A stretch of DNA of 64,000 bases from Pandoraea bronchicola (lineage in GTDB: Bacteria > Pseudomonadota > Gammaproteobacteria > Burkholderiales > Burkholderiaceae). Below the pieces are notes generated by a model. It saw only the letters and a list, made by a program, of their open reading frames with translations. It had not been told where the DNA came from and ran no database searches. The DNA is taken from NCBI RefSeq assembly GCF_902459805.1, contig NZ_CABPST010000002.1, forward strand, positions 1 to 64,000, read 5' to 3'. Shown piece after piece: positions 17,206 to 26,493 of this stretch. Each line of letters starts with the position of its first letter. Within the stretch, counting starts at the first letter, position 1. The position numbers were made by a program, and so were the translations under genes.

Positions 17206-18354
17206 ATGCGACGTAAAGTCCTGATCACGATGGCAAGTCTTGCGGCTGCCATGCTGGTTTCCGCCTGCGGCAAGCAGGAGAGCAACACCGCCAACGCGCC
17301 AGCAGCAGCATCCGACGCTCAGGCATCGGCCGCGCCGGCAGGCAAGGGCCCGATGGGCGTGGCGTTCGTCTATATCGGCAACCCGGGCGACGCCGGCTGG
17401 ACCTATGCGCACGAGCAAGGTGCCAAGGCCGTCGAAGCCAAGTTCGGCGACAAAGTGAGCGTGACCCGTGTCGAGAACGTGCCCGAAGGTGCGGACTCGG
17501 AGCGCGTGTTCCGCGATCTGGCGAGCAAGGGCAACAAGCTGATTTTCGGCACGTCGTTCGGTTACATGGATTCGATGGTCAAGACGGCCGCTGATTTCCC
17601 CGATGTGACATTCGAGCATGCGACCGGCTTCAAGACGGCTCCGAACCTCGGCACGTATGACGTGCGTACGTATGAAGGTGCGCATCTGGCCGGCGTGGTC
17701 GGCGGGCATGTAACGAAGTCCAACGTGATCGGCTATGTGGCATCGGTGCCGATTCCCGAGGTGATCCGTAATATCGATGCGTTCACCATCGCGGCGCGCG
17801 AAGTCAATCCGAAGGTCAAGGTGAAGGTCGTCTGGATCAATAGCTGGTTCGATCCGGGCAAGGAGCGTCAGGCGGCGGAATCGCTCGTCGGTCAAGGTGC
17901 CGACGTGCTGATGCAGAACGTCGACTCGGCCGTGGTGATGCAGGTGGCCGAAGAGAAGAAGATCCACGCCTTTGGCTGGGATTCCGACATGAGCAAGTTC
18001 GGCCCGAACGCGCATCTTGCATCGGCGGCTATCGACTGGAGCAAGTACTACATCCGCACCGTCGACGAGGTCATGCAGGGTTCGTGGAAGAACACCCCGG
18101 TCTGGGGCGGCATCAAGGAAGACGAGATCAACCTGGTGGCCATTAACGACAAGGCCGTGCCGGAAGCTGCCCGCAAGGCTGTCACGGCACGTCACGACGC
18201 GATTCGCGATGGCAAATACGATCCGTTCACGGGCCCGATCAAGGGGCAGGACGGCAAGGAAATCGTGCCGGCTGGCAAGACGCTCAACGACGACGAGAAG
18301 CACCAGATCAACTGGTTCGTCGAAGGGGTCGAGGGCTCGCTGCCGAAGCAGTAA
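17206..18354 (+). CDS. BMP family substrate-binding lipoprotein of ABC importer
   Basis: A 382-residue BMP/PnrA-family protein. It starts MRRKVLITMASL with a lipobox LVSAC (Cys at residue 21), so it is an exported lipoprotein; a short Ala/Ser-rich linker follows. Family motifs are VAFVYIGNPGDAGWTYAHEQG, the basic substrate for PnrA-like purine-nucleoside binders, then YEGAHLAGVVGG and HAFGWDSDMSKFGP. ATG 17206 has ACGAGGAGAAAA upstream. It is the last gene of the importer operon and is followed by a strong terminator. It delivers the ligand, probably a purine nucleoside or related purine, to the permease pair. Confidence 0.92.
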   Translation: MRRKVLITMASLAAAMLVSACGKQESNTANAPAAASDAQASAAPAGKGPMGVAFVYIGNPGDAGWTYAHEQGAKAVEAKFGDKVSVTRVENVPEGADSERVFRDLASKGNKLIFGTSFGYMDSMVKTAADFPDVTFEHATGFKTAPNLGTYDVRTYEGAHLAGVVGGHVTKSNVIGYVASVPIPEVIRNIDAFTIAAREVNPKVKVKVVWINSWFDPGKERQAAESLVGQGADVLMQNVDSAVVMQVAEEKKIHAFGWDSDMSKFGPNAHLASAAIDWSKYYIRTVDEVMQGSWKNTPVWGGIKEDEINLVAINDKAVPEAARKAVTARHDAIRDGKYDPFTGPIKGQDGKEIVPAGKTLNDDEKHQINWFVEGVEGSLPKQ

Positions 18355-18392
18355 TGACGTGCGCCGCCCCTGTGCGGCATCGCGTTGTCTGG

Positions 18393-18423
18393 AAAACCGC
18401 CGGTATCTGCCGGCGGTTTTTTT
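18393..18423 (+). terminator. Rho-independent terminator of the ABC importer operon
   Basis: AAAACCGCCGG (18393-18403) pairs perfectly with CCGGCGGTTTT (18410-18420) over a 6-base loop and runs into seven T. It lies 38 bases after the lipoprotein stop and before the convergent cupin gene. Confidence 0.93.
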
Positions 18424-18448
18424 ACGTGCCGAGGCTTTGGACGGCGCG

Positions 18449-19024
18449 TTAGTCGCGGGGGAGGCTCGCCGTTTCGTCCTGCGCGAGCTGTCCCGCATTG
18501 GGAGAGATGACGGCGAGCGGTTGCTGCACCGAGCGTGCGTAGAAGACCAGCAATTCGGCCCCGGTGTCGCCTGTCCAGCCCCGATGCGGCACGTCGACCA
18601 GTTCCGTGACCGTTTGGCCGGCCACGAACGAACGTTGCGCACCGTTATCCGCCCGCTCGACCGTCAACTGGCCCGAAGCCACGTAGCCGATGGCAGGCAT
18701 GGGGTGGATATGCCAGTCCAGCCGCGTGTTCGGGGCGATCGTGATGCGCACGAGCGTTGGCTCGGGAACGCCGGAGGGATACGCCGTATAGCCGGTCTGG
18801 TCCCATGCCGTCGTGGATTTTGCGAGGGTTTCGGTGCTGATCCCCGTGGCGCGGGCATCGGCGGCGAAAGGCGCGGCAACGGCGCTCAACAGTGCGGCGG
18901 CGCCGAGCAGGCGGCCGAGGAGAGGGGGGCAGCGAGGGCGAAGCAGGCGAAGAGGGCGAAGAGGGCGAAGAGGGTAAAAAGGGCGAAGAGGGCAAAAAGG
19001 GCGCAGCACGCGTGCAGGGCGCAT
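18449..19024 (-). CDS. Cupin-domain protein with repeat-expanded leader
   Basis: About 191 residues. The C-terminal 110 form a single cupin: RLDWHIHPMPAIGYVASGQL gives the metal-binding histidines, then VAGQTVTELVDVPHRG. Before it is an export-type hydrophobic stretch (LLGRLLGAAALLSAVAAPFAADA), so the mature protein is probably periplasmic. The N-terminus is odd: a 9-bp tandem repeat encodes RPLRPF-like units between the start and the hydrophobic core. The start is uncertain. ATG 19024 (MRPARVL) and ATG 19045 (MSAIRLS) are both in frame, and neither has a good ribosome site. Function unknown; such small cupins often bind or detoxify small molecules. Confidence 0.7.
   Translation of the reverse strand: MRPARVLRPFCPLRPFYPLRPLRPLRLLRPRCPPLLGRLLGAAALLSAVAAPFAADARATGISTETLAKSTTAWDQTGYTAYPSGVPEPTLVRITIAPNTRLDWHIHPMPAIGYVASGQLTVERADNGAQRSFVAGQTVTELVDVPHRGWTGDTGAELLVFYARSVQQPLAVISPNAGQLAQDETASLPRD
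18934..19005. repeat. 9-bp tandem repeat, eight units, inside cupin leader
   Basis: Eight consecutive 9-base units based on GAGGGCGAA run across this stretch, three of them exact and the others with one to three changes. The unit is a multiple of three, so gain or loss changes the leader length without shifting frame. On the minus strand it encodes Arg-Pro-Leu/Phe repeats in the cupin frame and Leu-Phe-Ala repeats in another frame. Confidence 0.9.
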
Positions 19025-19326
19025 CGATAGGCGGATGGCAGACATAGGAAGGGCATTGGGAAGATGATGGGAGGCGCCTGGGCTGGCAAGACGCGCCGGC
19101 CCGGTGCCGTCTGGCCGCATACGGCATGTGAGGGGCTCGGGCAGCCTCACGCGGTTGGACGCAACCTAAAGCTGGCGGACGCCTTGTACCCCCTTCACGC
19201 GCCGTATTTCGGAGCCTTCACAAGCGCTGAGGCCGACTGAGGGCGCGTGACACGCATCGGTGCTAAAATATTGGGTTTCGTGGCGCAATTTTGTGCCGCC
19301 GCACTTCATTTCCCCGGATACCGCCT

Positions 19327-20922
19327 GTGCTGTCTACTGCCAATATCACGATGCAATTCGGCGCCAAGCCGCTCTTCGAGAACATCTCCGTCAAATTCGG
19401 CGGGGGCAACCGTTATGGCCTGATCGGCGCTAACGGCTGCGGCAAGTCGACGTTCATGAAGATCCTCGGTGGCGATCTGGAGCCGAGCGCCGGCAACGTG
19501 ATGCTCGAACCCAACGTGCGTCTGGGTAAGCTCAAGCAGGATCAATTCGCGTATGAAGACATGCGCGTGCTCGACGTCGTGATGATGGGCCACACCGAGA
19601 TGTGGGCCGCCATGAGCGAGCGCGATGCGATTTACGCCAATCCGGAAGCGACGGACGACGACTACATGCACGCCGCCGAACTCGAAGCGAAGTTCGCCGA
19701 GTACGATGGCTATACGGCTGAAGCGCGCGCGGGTGAGTTGCTGCTGGGCGTGGGCATTCCGACCGACCAGCATCAGGGGCCGATGAGCAACGTCGCACCG
19801 GGCTGGAAGCTGCGTGTGCTGCTCGCGCAGGCGCTGTTCTCGAATCCGGACGTGCTGCTGCTCGACGAACCGACCAACAACCTGGACATCAACACGATCC
19901 GCTGGCTGGAAGACGTGCTCAACGAGCGCAACTCCACCATGATCATCATTTCCCACGATCGCCACTTCCTGAACGCCGTGTGCACGCATATGGCGGATAT
20001 GGACTACGGCACGCTGACGATCTATCCGGGCAACTACGACGACTACATGCTCGCGTCGGCGCAGGCCCGCGAGCGTCAGATGGCGGCAAACACCAAGGCC
20101 AAGGAACGTATCACCGATCTGCAAGACTTTGTGCGCCGCTTCTCGGCGAACAAGTCGAAGGCGCGTCAGGCGACGAGCCGTCTCAAGCAGATCGACAAGA
20201 TCAAGGTTGAAGACATCAAGCCTTCGTCGCGTCAGAACCCGTTCATTCGCTTCGAATTCGAGAAGAAACTGCACAATCTCGCGTTTGAGTTCGAAGGTAT
20301 TTCGAAGTCGTTTGACCGCCAGATTTTCAAGCACTATTCCGGTGCCGTGCGTGCCGGTGAGCGCGTGGCGATCATTGGCGAGAACGGTGCGGGCAAGACC
20401 ACCCTGCTGCGCAGCCTGATGGCGGAACTGCCGGTCGATGAAGGCACCGTGAAGTGGGCGGAGAATGCCAACATCGGCTACATGCCGCAGGACACGTCGG
20501 AAGCGTTCCCGCAGGATGTATCGCTCACCGACTGGATGACGCAATGGGGCAAGGAAGGCGACGACGATCAGGTGATTCGCGGTTCGCTGGGCCGGCTGCT
20601 GTTTGGTGGCGACGACGTGCGCAAGTCCGTGCGGGTGCTCTCCGGTGGCGAGAAGGGCCGCATGATCTGGGGCAAGCTGATGCTGGGCCGTCACAACGTG
20701 ATGATGATGGACGAGCCGACCAACCACATGGATATGGAGTCGATCGAGTCGCTTCAGATCGCACTCGACAAGTATCCCGGCACGCTGATCTTCGTCTCGC
20801 ACGATCGTGAATTCGTGTCGGGCCTGGCGACGCGCATCATCGAAGTGAAGAGCGACGGCACGCTGATCGACTACGCGGGCACTTACGACGAGTACCTGGC
20901 CAGCCAGGGCGTGGAAGTCTGA
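19327..20922 (+). CDS. ybiT: ABC-F family ATPase, YbiT-like
   Basis: A 531-residue soluble protein with two ABC domains and no membrane segment. Walker A is GANGCGKST then GENGAGKTT. Walker B is [11 protein letters not shown] and [11 protein letters not shown], and the second signature is [11 protein letters not shown]. The inter-domain linker (about residues 240-330) is charged and helical, as in ABC-F proteins that act on the ribosome. YbiT-type members belong to the EttA/Uup/YheS/YbiT translation-factor group; the exact role of YbiT is poorly known. GTG 19327 is the start because [12 protein letters not shown] aligns with the normal N-terminus; no ATG fits. The TAAAAT at 19264-19269 may be its -10 box. 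A terminator follows. Confidence 0.9.
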   Translation: MLSTANITMQFGAKPLFENISVKFGGGNRYGLIGANGCGKSTFMKILGGDLEPSAGNVMLEPNVRLGKLKQDQFAYEDMRVLDVVMMGHTEMWAAMSERDAIYANPEATDDDYMHAAELEAKFAEYDGYTAEARAGELLLGVGIPTDQHQGPMSNVAPGWKLRVLLAQALFSNPDVLLLDEPTNNLDINTIRWLEDVLNERNSTMIIISHDRHFLNAVCTHMADMDYGTLTIYPGNYDDYMLASAQARERQMAANTKAKERITDLQDFVRRFSANKSKARQATSRLKQIDKIKVEDIKPSSRQNPFIRFEFEKKLHNLAFEFEGISKSFDRQIFKHYSGAVRAGERVAIIGENGAGKTTLLRSLMAELPVDEGTVKWAENANIGYMPQDTSEAFPQDVSLTDWMTQWGKEGDDDQVIRGSLGRLLFGGDDVRKSVRVLSGGEKGRMIWGKLMLGRHNVMMMDEPTNHMDMESIESLQIALDKYPGTLIFVSHDREFVSGLATRIIEVKSDGTLIDYAGTYDEYLASQGVEV

Positions 20923-20971
20923 CGAAAGACCTCCAGGCGTTCACGCCGCACTTGTACTTGTAATTACCCGG

Positions 20972-21009
20972 CAGGGCGCTTGCGTGGCAGGCGCCCTGTT
21001 TGCGTTTAC
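20972..21009 (+). terminator. Terminator after ABC-F gene
   Basis: CAGGGCGC (20972-20979) pairs with GCGCCCTG (20991-20998) over an 11-base loop, followed by TTTGCGTTT. It lies 50 bases after the stop. Confidence 0.75.
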
Positions 21010-21171
21010 GGCGCGTTGCCGCTGAGGGCTGAGGCATGTCTTCCGATCGCGCCTTCGGAATATCGGAACGATCGGGTCGGCGCCACCTGATTTCAGCGTC
21101 GGATCGGGAAGTGCGGAGGAGAGCGGTCTACAATGACCGTTCGACGTTCATCTGCCAGCAGGAGACATTGC

Positions 21172-22605
21172 ATGATCACGTACGACAAGTTTTTCATCGA
21201 TGGTCAGTGGGTAACGCCGGTGGGGCGCGGCACACTGGACGTCTTCCACTCGGCCGATGCGAAGCTCATGGGCCGCATTCCCGAGGGCGCGGCAGAAGAC
21301 ACGGAGGCTGCCATTGCCGCGGCGCTGGCGGCGCGCGACACCTGGGCGGCGACGCCACCTGCCGAGCGCGCTGCCTATCTGCGAAAGATCGCGGCAGGCC
21401 TGAAGGCCCGCACAGACGATCTGGCGAATGTCATGACGGGCGAGACCGGGATGCCGATCAAGCTCGTTCGTGCGATTCAGGTGGGTGGCCCGGTTTATCA
21501 CTGGAACAATTACGCTGAACTGGCCGAGGCGTTCGAATTCGAAGCGCGCGTGGGCAATTCGCTGGTGGTGCGCGAGCCGGTGGGGGTGGTCGGAGCGATC
21601 ACGCCGTGGAATTACCCGCTGAATCAGATCACTTTGAAGGTTGCGCCGGCGCTGGCTGCCGGGTGCACGGTGATACTCAAGCCGTCGGAGGTGGCGCCAT
21701 TCAACGCGTTCATTCTGGCGGAGGTGATTGCCGAGGCCGGCCTGCCGGCGGGCGTGTTCAATCTGGTGACGGGCCTCGGACCGGTGGTCGGTGAGGTGCT
21801 GGCGCGGCACCCCGACGTCGATATGGTCTCGTTTACCGGGTCGACTCGCGCGGGCAAGCGTGTGTCCGAAGTGGCGTCGCAAACGGTCAAGCGCGTGGCG
21901 TTGGAGTTGGGCGGAAAATCGGCGTCGGTGGTGCTCGACGATGCGGATCTTGCCGCAGCGGTCAAAGGCACGCTTAACGCCTGCTATCTGAACTCCGGCC
22001 AGACATGTTCGGCACACACGCGCATGCTCGTTCCTGCGTCGCGCTATGCGGAAATCAAGGCGCTCGTAAAGGACGCCGTCGCTCGCTTTACGTTGGGCGA
22101 TCCGCGCGAGGAAACAACGCGTCTGGGGCCGTTGGCATCGGCCGCACAGCGCGAACGCGTGCAGACCTACATCCGCAAGGGCCTTGCCGAAGGGGCCGAA
22201 CTGATCGCGGGCGGCGATGCGGTGCCGGAGGGCTTTGAGGCGGGCTTCTTCGTCCAGCCGACGGTGCTCGGGCGTGTCGCCCCCGACGCTACGGTGGCTC
22301 AGGAGGAGATCTTCGGCCCGGTACTCTCGATCATCACGTATCAGGACGAGGCGGATGCCGTGCGTATTGCCAACGACTCCATCTACGGATTGGGTGGCGG
22401 CGTGTGGTCAGGCGATGAGGCGCGTGCAGTGCGCGTGGCGCGTCAGATCCGCACGGGGCAGGTGGACATCAATGGCGGGGAGTTCAACGTGCAAGCGCCG
22501 TTCGGCGGCTTCAAACAGTCGGGGCATGGGCGCGAGAACGGCGTGTACGGCTTCGAGGAATTCCTCGAGTACAAGTCGTTGCAGTTCAAGTCTGCGAAGT
22601 CGTAG
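21172..22605 (+). CDS. NAD(P)-dependent aldehyde dehydrogenase
   Basis: A 477-residue aldehyde dehydrogenase. Catalytic Cys lies in [13 protein letters not shown] and the general base Glu in [14 protein letters not shown]. The cofactor-site GSTRAGKRV, the entry motif [15 protein letters not shown] and the C-terminal [15 protein letters not shown] are all intact. It oxidises an aldehyde to its acid; the substrate cannot be told from these motifs, and close relatives are annotated simply as aldehyde dehydrogenase family. ATG 21172 has CAGGAGA upstream. It seems to be a single-gene unit. Its last 20 bases overlap the end of the convergent DUF1289 gene. Confidence 0.92.
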   Translation: MITYDKFFIDGQWVTPVGRGTLDVFHSADAKLMGRIPEGAAEDTEAAIAAALAARDTWAATPPAERAAYLRKIAAGLKARTDDLANVMTGETGMPIKLVRAIQVGGPVYHWNNYAELAEAFEFEARVGNSLVVREPVGVVGAITPWNYPLNQITLKVAPALAAGCTVILKPSEVAPFNAFILAEVIAEAGLPAGVFNLVTGLGPVVGEVLARHPDVDMVSFTGSTRAGKRVSEVASQTVKRVALELGGKSASVVLDDADLAAAVKGTLNACYLNSGQTCSAHTRMLVPASRYAEIKALVKDAVARFTLGDPREETTRLGPLASAAQRERVQTYIRKGLAEGAELIAGGDAVPEGFEAGFFVQPTVLGRVAPDATVAQEEIFGPVLSIITYQDEADAVRIANDSIYGLGGGVWSGDEARAVRVARQIRTGQVDINGGEFNVQAPFGGFKQSGHGRENGVYGFEEFLEYKSLQFKSAKS

Positions 22606-22852
22606 TCCCGTTGTCGCAAAAGCGCATCGCCGTCCCTTCGCGGTTGATGCGCGCCCAGACTGCGGCCTTTTCTTCGTCAGTGAAGAACACCCAGTTCGAC
22701 ACTTCGTAAGCGGTGCGGCCACAACCCTTGCAGACGTCGTCGAAAAGGGTCGAGCAAACACCAATGCAGGGGCTGTCGGGGCGGTCATGCAGTTCGGACA
22801 TAGGGGGAGCGAATTTGGCCGGAGGCGGGTCAGTGTCACGGGGAGCCGCCAT
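22586..22852 (-). CDS. DUF1289 family protein (Cys-rich)
   Basis: A small protein of 88 residues from ATG 22852, or 71 from ATG 22801. The family core is [20 protein letters not shown] followed by [16 protein letters not shown]; its four closely spaced cysteines suggest a metal site. The function of DUF1289 proteins is not known. ATG 22852 is preferred because GGTGAG lies about 8 bases upstream; ATG 22801 has no ribosome site but sits nearer the family start. The 3' end overlaps the aldehyde dehydrogenase gene tail to tail by 20 bases. No signal peptide is evident. Confidence 0.8.
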   Translation of the reverse strand: MAAPRDTDPPPAKFAPPMSELHDRPDSPCIGVCSTLFDDVCKGCGRTAYEVSNWVFFTDEEKAAVWARINREGTAMRFCDNGTTTSQT

Positions 22853-22968
22853 TATCTCACCGATGGCCGAACCGGCTGCCATTCCCCTACGGCCGGGGGC
22901 GGGCGGTGGACTTTTCGGCGAGTTTCGGGTGGGTGGTACTCAAATCTCTATCACGATGGTGGTTCGCT

Positions 22969-23391
22969 ATGCTGCGTAGCTGGCAACTATTTGCGCTGGG
23001 TTCGGCATTTTTTGCGGCACTGACAGCCGTGTTCGGCAAGCTCGGGGTGGCGCAGGTCAACTCGAACATGGCCACGTTGATTCGCACCGTTATCATTTTT
23101 TCGGTGACGCTGGCGATCGTGGGCATGCGAGGCGAGTGGCAGCGGCCGACCAGCCTGAGTGCGAATACCTGGCTGTTTCTTGTGCTCTCCGGGGTGGCGA
23201 CCGGCTTGTCGTGGCTTTGCTACTTCCGGGCGCTGCAGTTGGGACCGGTGTCGGGCGTGGCACCGCTCGACAAACTCAGCGTCGCGATGGCGATGCTGAT
23301 CGGCTGGGTGCTGCTCGGTGAGCCGTTCTCGCTCAAGGAAGCCATCGGTGGGGCGCTGATTGTCGCGGGAGCTCTCGTGCTGGTGTTGTGA
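22969..23391 (+). CDS. Half-size EamA/DMT transporter
   Basis: A 140-residue membrane protein with five hydrophobic segments and one EamA repeat. SAFFAALTAVFGKLGVAQV lies at the start and GPVSGVAPLDKLSVAMAMLI in the last half, ending GGALIVAGALVLVL. Most EamA exporters have two repeats (about 290 residues); this single-repeat form must dimerise, as in small multidrug resistance proteins. The substrate is unknown. ATG 22969 (MLRSWQLF) is chosen because hydrophobic segment 1 begins right after it; a longer reading from 22906 has no support. It faces pldA tail to tail across 55 bases. Confidence 0.82.
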   Translation: MLRSWQLFALGSAFFAALTAVFGKLGVAQVNSNMATLIRTVIIFSVTLAIVGMRGEWQRPTSLSANTWLFLVLSGVATGLSWLCYFRALQLGPVSGVAPLDKLSVAMAMLIGWVLLGEPFSLKEAIGGALIVAGALVLVL

Positions 23392-23446
23392 GCTTGAGGG
23401 GGGGGCGGCATCACGAGCGGTCCGCGGCACCTACAGGCAGGCGGTG

Positions 23447-24745
23447 TCACCAGCGGAACACGCTATACCCGATACGTACTTGCGAGGTCGAATGACGGTT
23501 GTAGTCGAGCAGGTCTTCGCCGTAGCCAGTGAAGTACCCGAGCCAGACGTAGCCCCCTGTGCCCGGGATCAACTTGCCGAGCGGGTAAGTCACCTGCACA
23601 TCTACGCTGCCATAGTTGCGCTTCATGCCCTTGCGCAGCGTCGCACCGATCTGCCAGCCATTCGGCTTACCCCATAGCACGAGCAGATCCATGTAGCCAC
23701 GGTAGTCCTGGATATCGCTGTTGTCGTTCTTTTCCAGATAGGCGTAGAGCTTCGGTGCCACCGTCAAGTGGTATTCGGATGGATTCCCGAACTTCAGGAT
23801 TGGTTTGACGAAGACGGTGTTGATGCTGCGCGAATCGTCGCCTGCTTTGCCATTGGATTCATGTTCGATACCTGCGGCGACGCCCAGCGACGTGAACCAG
23901 CTCGTGCGCACGCCCGTGTCCGGAACGTAGTAGAAGAGGCTCGGCCGATAGTTTGAGTCGCGGAAAGGGGCCGATTCGGCTTGCAGATCCCAGATCGACA
24001 ACTGGGTATAGCCGAAATACAGGTTGTCGAGGAAGGACTTCGACGTCGGATTGTCTGGCTTGAGAATGTGGAACTTGAAGCTGAGTTGAAACCGCGCGTT
24101 CGCGTCACCGTTCTTGCCGAACGCAATGTACATCGGCTCATTCGACGAAATGCGGGCGAACTCGGTGTCGGTCGTTGGCGCAATGGCGTCGGGGGCGGCG
24201 CTGGCGATCGCGCTCGATGCCGGGGCGGCGGCAGACGCCGTGGCGCCTGCCGCCGCGTTTTGCGCCGCGCTAGCGTCGGGCGATGCGGGGGCGGCTGCCA
24301 CCATCGGTTCGGACGGTGCGGCGCGATCGAGCACGAGGGTCGTGGTCGAGGCATCCCAATCGACAGGTTCGATACGGACGGTGCCACGCAATGCCGTGGG
24401 GAGTGCGGCGGAATATGAGATGCGCCGGAACTGACCGTTCGAGAGTGTCACGCTGGCGGGTGCCATGGCGGCCCGCTTCAGATGGAGCAGCGTCGGCTTG
24501 AAGTCGTCGTTGGAGATGCGCACGACGATCTCGTCCGGCAGCTTGATCGTCTTGCGACCCGGGGTGTCCTGAGTGACCAGCAGGGTCAATTGCAACGGTG
24601 CTTCGCCCGTGAGGGCGCGTGGAGGTTGCAAGAGTGAGAGTTCGGCGTTTGCCGCACCGCTCAGGGCGAGGCAGAGTGTTGCTGTGCCGATTCGGATAGC
24701 GCGCAACGGCGATGGGGCGAATGTGGTGAGATTCGTCTTGGGCAT
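23447..24745 (-). CDS. pldA: Outer-membrane phospholipase A with N-terminal extension
   Basis: A 432-residue protein with signal peptide (cleavage probably after SGAANA). The C-terminal 230 residues are an OMPLA beta-barrel with the catalytic stretch GIEHESNGKAGDDSRSIN, holding the His-Ser-Asn triad. It ends in an aromatic C-terminal strand (IGYSVFRW), as outer-membrane barrels do. OMPLA hydrolyses misplaced outer-membrane phospholipids. The region before the barrel is unusual: a roughly 110-residue strand-rich domain and an Ala/Ser/Pro linker (about residues 145-195). E. coli PldA, at 289 residues, lacks both. ATG 24745 is the start before the signal peptide. The gene is 47 bases downstream of the GGDEF gene on the same strand. 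Confidence 0.88.
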   Translation of the reverse strand: MPKTNLTTFAPSPLRAIRIGTATLCLALSGAANAELSLLQPPRALTGEAPLQLTLLVTQDTPGRKTIKLPDEIVVRISNDDFKPTLLHLKRAAMAPASVTLSNGQFRRISYSAALPTALRGTVRIEPVDWDASTTTLVLDRAAPSEPMVAAAPASPDASAAQNAAAGATASAAAPASSAIASAAPDAIAPTTDTEFARISSNEPMYIAFGKNGDANARFQLSFKFHILKPDNPTSKSFLDNLYFGYTQLSIWDLQAESAPFRDSNYRPSLFYYVPDTGVRTSWFTSLGVAAGIEHESNGKAGDDSRSINTVFVKPILKFGNPSEYHLTVAPKLYAYLEKNDNSDIQDYRGYMDLLVLWGKPNGWQIGATLRKGMKRNYGSVDVQVTYPLGKLIPGTGGYVWLGYFTGYGEDLLDYNRHSTSQVRIGYSVFRW

Positions 24746-24792
24746 CGGTCCGGTCTGGGTTGGCGACCCCGGGCCGGTGAGCCCGAAGTCCG

Positions 24793-26469
24793 TTACGACC
24801 CGCCCCGGGTGAGTACCCGGAGGTCGGATTCGCGGGCGCAGCAATCGCGTCCGCGAGATTTGGCAAGGTACAGCGCCGCGTCGGCACGTCGCAGCCACGC
24901 GTTGTCGTCGTCACCGGCGTGCCATTGCGCTATGCCGGCACTGATCGTGAACTGAAGCGACTTGCCGTCGGCATTGATGCGAGCCGTGCGTACCGCCTCA
25001 CACAAACGCTCGGCGGCTTCAAGGGCTCGTGTCTCGTTGGCGCCACTCAAGATAATAGCGAATTCTTCGCCCCCCAAACGACCGCAGATGTCGTCTTCGC
25101 GTAACGATTCGTGACAAAGACTGACGAATGTGGCCAGCACGGTATCGCCGAGCGCATGGCCCCAGGTGTCGTTGATCTGTTTGAAATAGTCCATATCGAC
25201 GAGGATGACGCAGGTCGGCACCGCTGTCGATTCGGCCTGTGCGACCTCGGCGCGAAGGCGTTTGAGGAAGTGTCCGCGCGACAGTGCGCCCGTGAGTGCA
25301 TCGTATTTGACCTCATGCTCGAGCGCTGCATTCTTGGCCAATGTGTCGGTTAACTGAAGTTTTTCACGGCGCAGATAGCGAACGAGAAGCCAGAGCCCAC
25401 CCGTTGAGCTGAGCAAAAGCGCGAAGACCAGCACCGCATAGCGGCGCCGCTCGACGGACAGGCTGCCCAGTGTTGGCGCGTCGTTCATGGTGTAGATGAC
25501 CAGTTCGCTGTCCGCCGAGGGCTCGGCCTCCAGAAGATATGGCTGATTGTCGGGGCGTACACGGACCAGGCGAGCGTGGTGCTCGCCTGGCTCGTCGCCG
25601 GGCGCATGCTGCATGATCTCCGGCGTGCCGGGCGCCAGGTCGTAGTCTTCGATGGGAACAACCGTGAAGTCTTCCTGCTGGTAGAGATGACGTCGTTCCG
25701 CTCGCGTCAGTTTGAAGACCGCTGCGCCGGGGACTGCCTGACCGGTAAAGGTCGGGTCGTTGGCGAGTACGATGACGCCATTGGTGTCCGTCACGAACGA
25801 GGCGCCCGAATCAACCCAGTGAGCCAGCCGGCGCAGGCCGAGCTTGACCACCATCACGCCGACGAGCCGGCCGTCCCGATAGACGGGGGCGGTGAAGTAG
25901 ATGCCGGGCAAGCCGGTCTTGCGGCCGATGACGTATTGCTGCCCGGCTCCGCCGAGCACGGCGATGTTGAAGTAGCCCCGATCGCCATAGTTGTCGCCGA
26001 TCAGCGGGTCAGCCGTGTACGCATCGCTGGAGGCGATGGTAACGCCATCCGGTGTGCCCAGCCACACCAGATCGGCACCGAAGTAGAGCTGCGCGGCGCG
26101 CAGCAACTCATTGACGGGTTTCAGTGCGGGGTTGGCGAGCAGCATCCGGCGGGCCTTTTCCGGTGGCACGCTCGTGAGCGGATGCTTTGCGATACTGGCC
26201 GCGGTGTCCTGTATCTGCTCGATCTGGGCAAGCACCTGCGGAATGCCGCGAATGAGCATCAGGTCCTGATTGACCGTGTGAACGGTGCCTTGGGCGAGGC
26301 GGGCCGCAACGCTGCGCTCTTCGAAGAGCAGCCGCGCCGAGCGGTTCGCCACCAACTGATCGGCAGCGAAGCGGGCGAGCCCCCAGGCGACGAGGACGCA
26401 AACGAGAATCACCAGGCCGCTGAGAACAGCGGAAGCGGCGCGGCGACGATTGAAGGGAGCGTTGACCAA
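24793..26469 (-). CDS. Membrane diguanylate cyclase with periplasmic sensor domain
   Basis: A 558-residue protein. A membrane anchor lies at residues 14-35, a periplasmic Cache-type sensor (about 40-330, including IGDNYGDRGYFNIAV and YFTAPVYRDGRLVGVMVV) comes next, then a second membrane segment near 345-365 and a cytoplasmic GGDEF domain. The active motif is GGEEF at 466-470, with the product-inhibition RxxD (REDD, 457-460) exactly five residues before it. So it should make c-di-GMP and be feedback-inhibited. The start appears to be TTG 26469; upstream stops exclude anything longer and no ATG fits the first membrane helix. The EAL gene ends 24 bases upstream, so the two probably share a transcript. 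Confidence 0.9.
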   Translation of the reverse strand: MVNAPFNRRRAASAVLSGLVILVCVLVAWGLARFAADQLVANRSARLLFEERSVAARLAQGTVHTVNQDLMLIRGIPQVLAQIEQIQDTAASIAKHPLTSVPPEKARRMLLANPALKPVNELLRAAQLYFGADLVWLGTPDGVTIASSDAYTADPLIGDNYGDRGYFNIAVLGGAGQQYVIGRKTGLPGIYFTAPVYRDGRLVGVMVVKLGLRRLAHWVDSGASFVTDTNGVIVLANDPTFTGQAVPGAAVFKLTRAERRHLYQQEDFTVVPIEDYDLAPGTPEIMQHAPGDEPGEHHARLVRVRPDNQPYLLEAEPSADSELVIYTMNDAPTLGSLSVERRRYAVLVFALLLSSTGGLWLLVRYLRREKLQLTDTLAKNAALEHEVKYDALTGALSRGHFLKRLRAEVAQAESTAVPTCVILVDMDYFKQINDTWGHALGDTVLATFVSLCHESLREDDICGRLGGEEFAIILSGANETRALEAAERLCEAVRTARINADGKSLQFTISAGIAQWHAGDDDNAWLRRADAALYLAKSRGRDCCARESDLRVLTRGGS

Positions 26470-26493
26470 CGGCAGAGGCGATTGCTGACGCGG

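Noticed and set aside
16825-18642. Long minus-strand open frame opposite the second permease and the BMP lipoprotein gene
   Set aside because: Composition of His/Arg/Asp-rich residues with no family pattern; the sense genes are certain.
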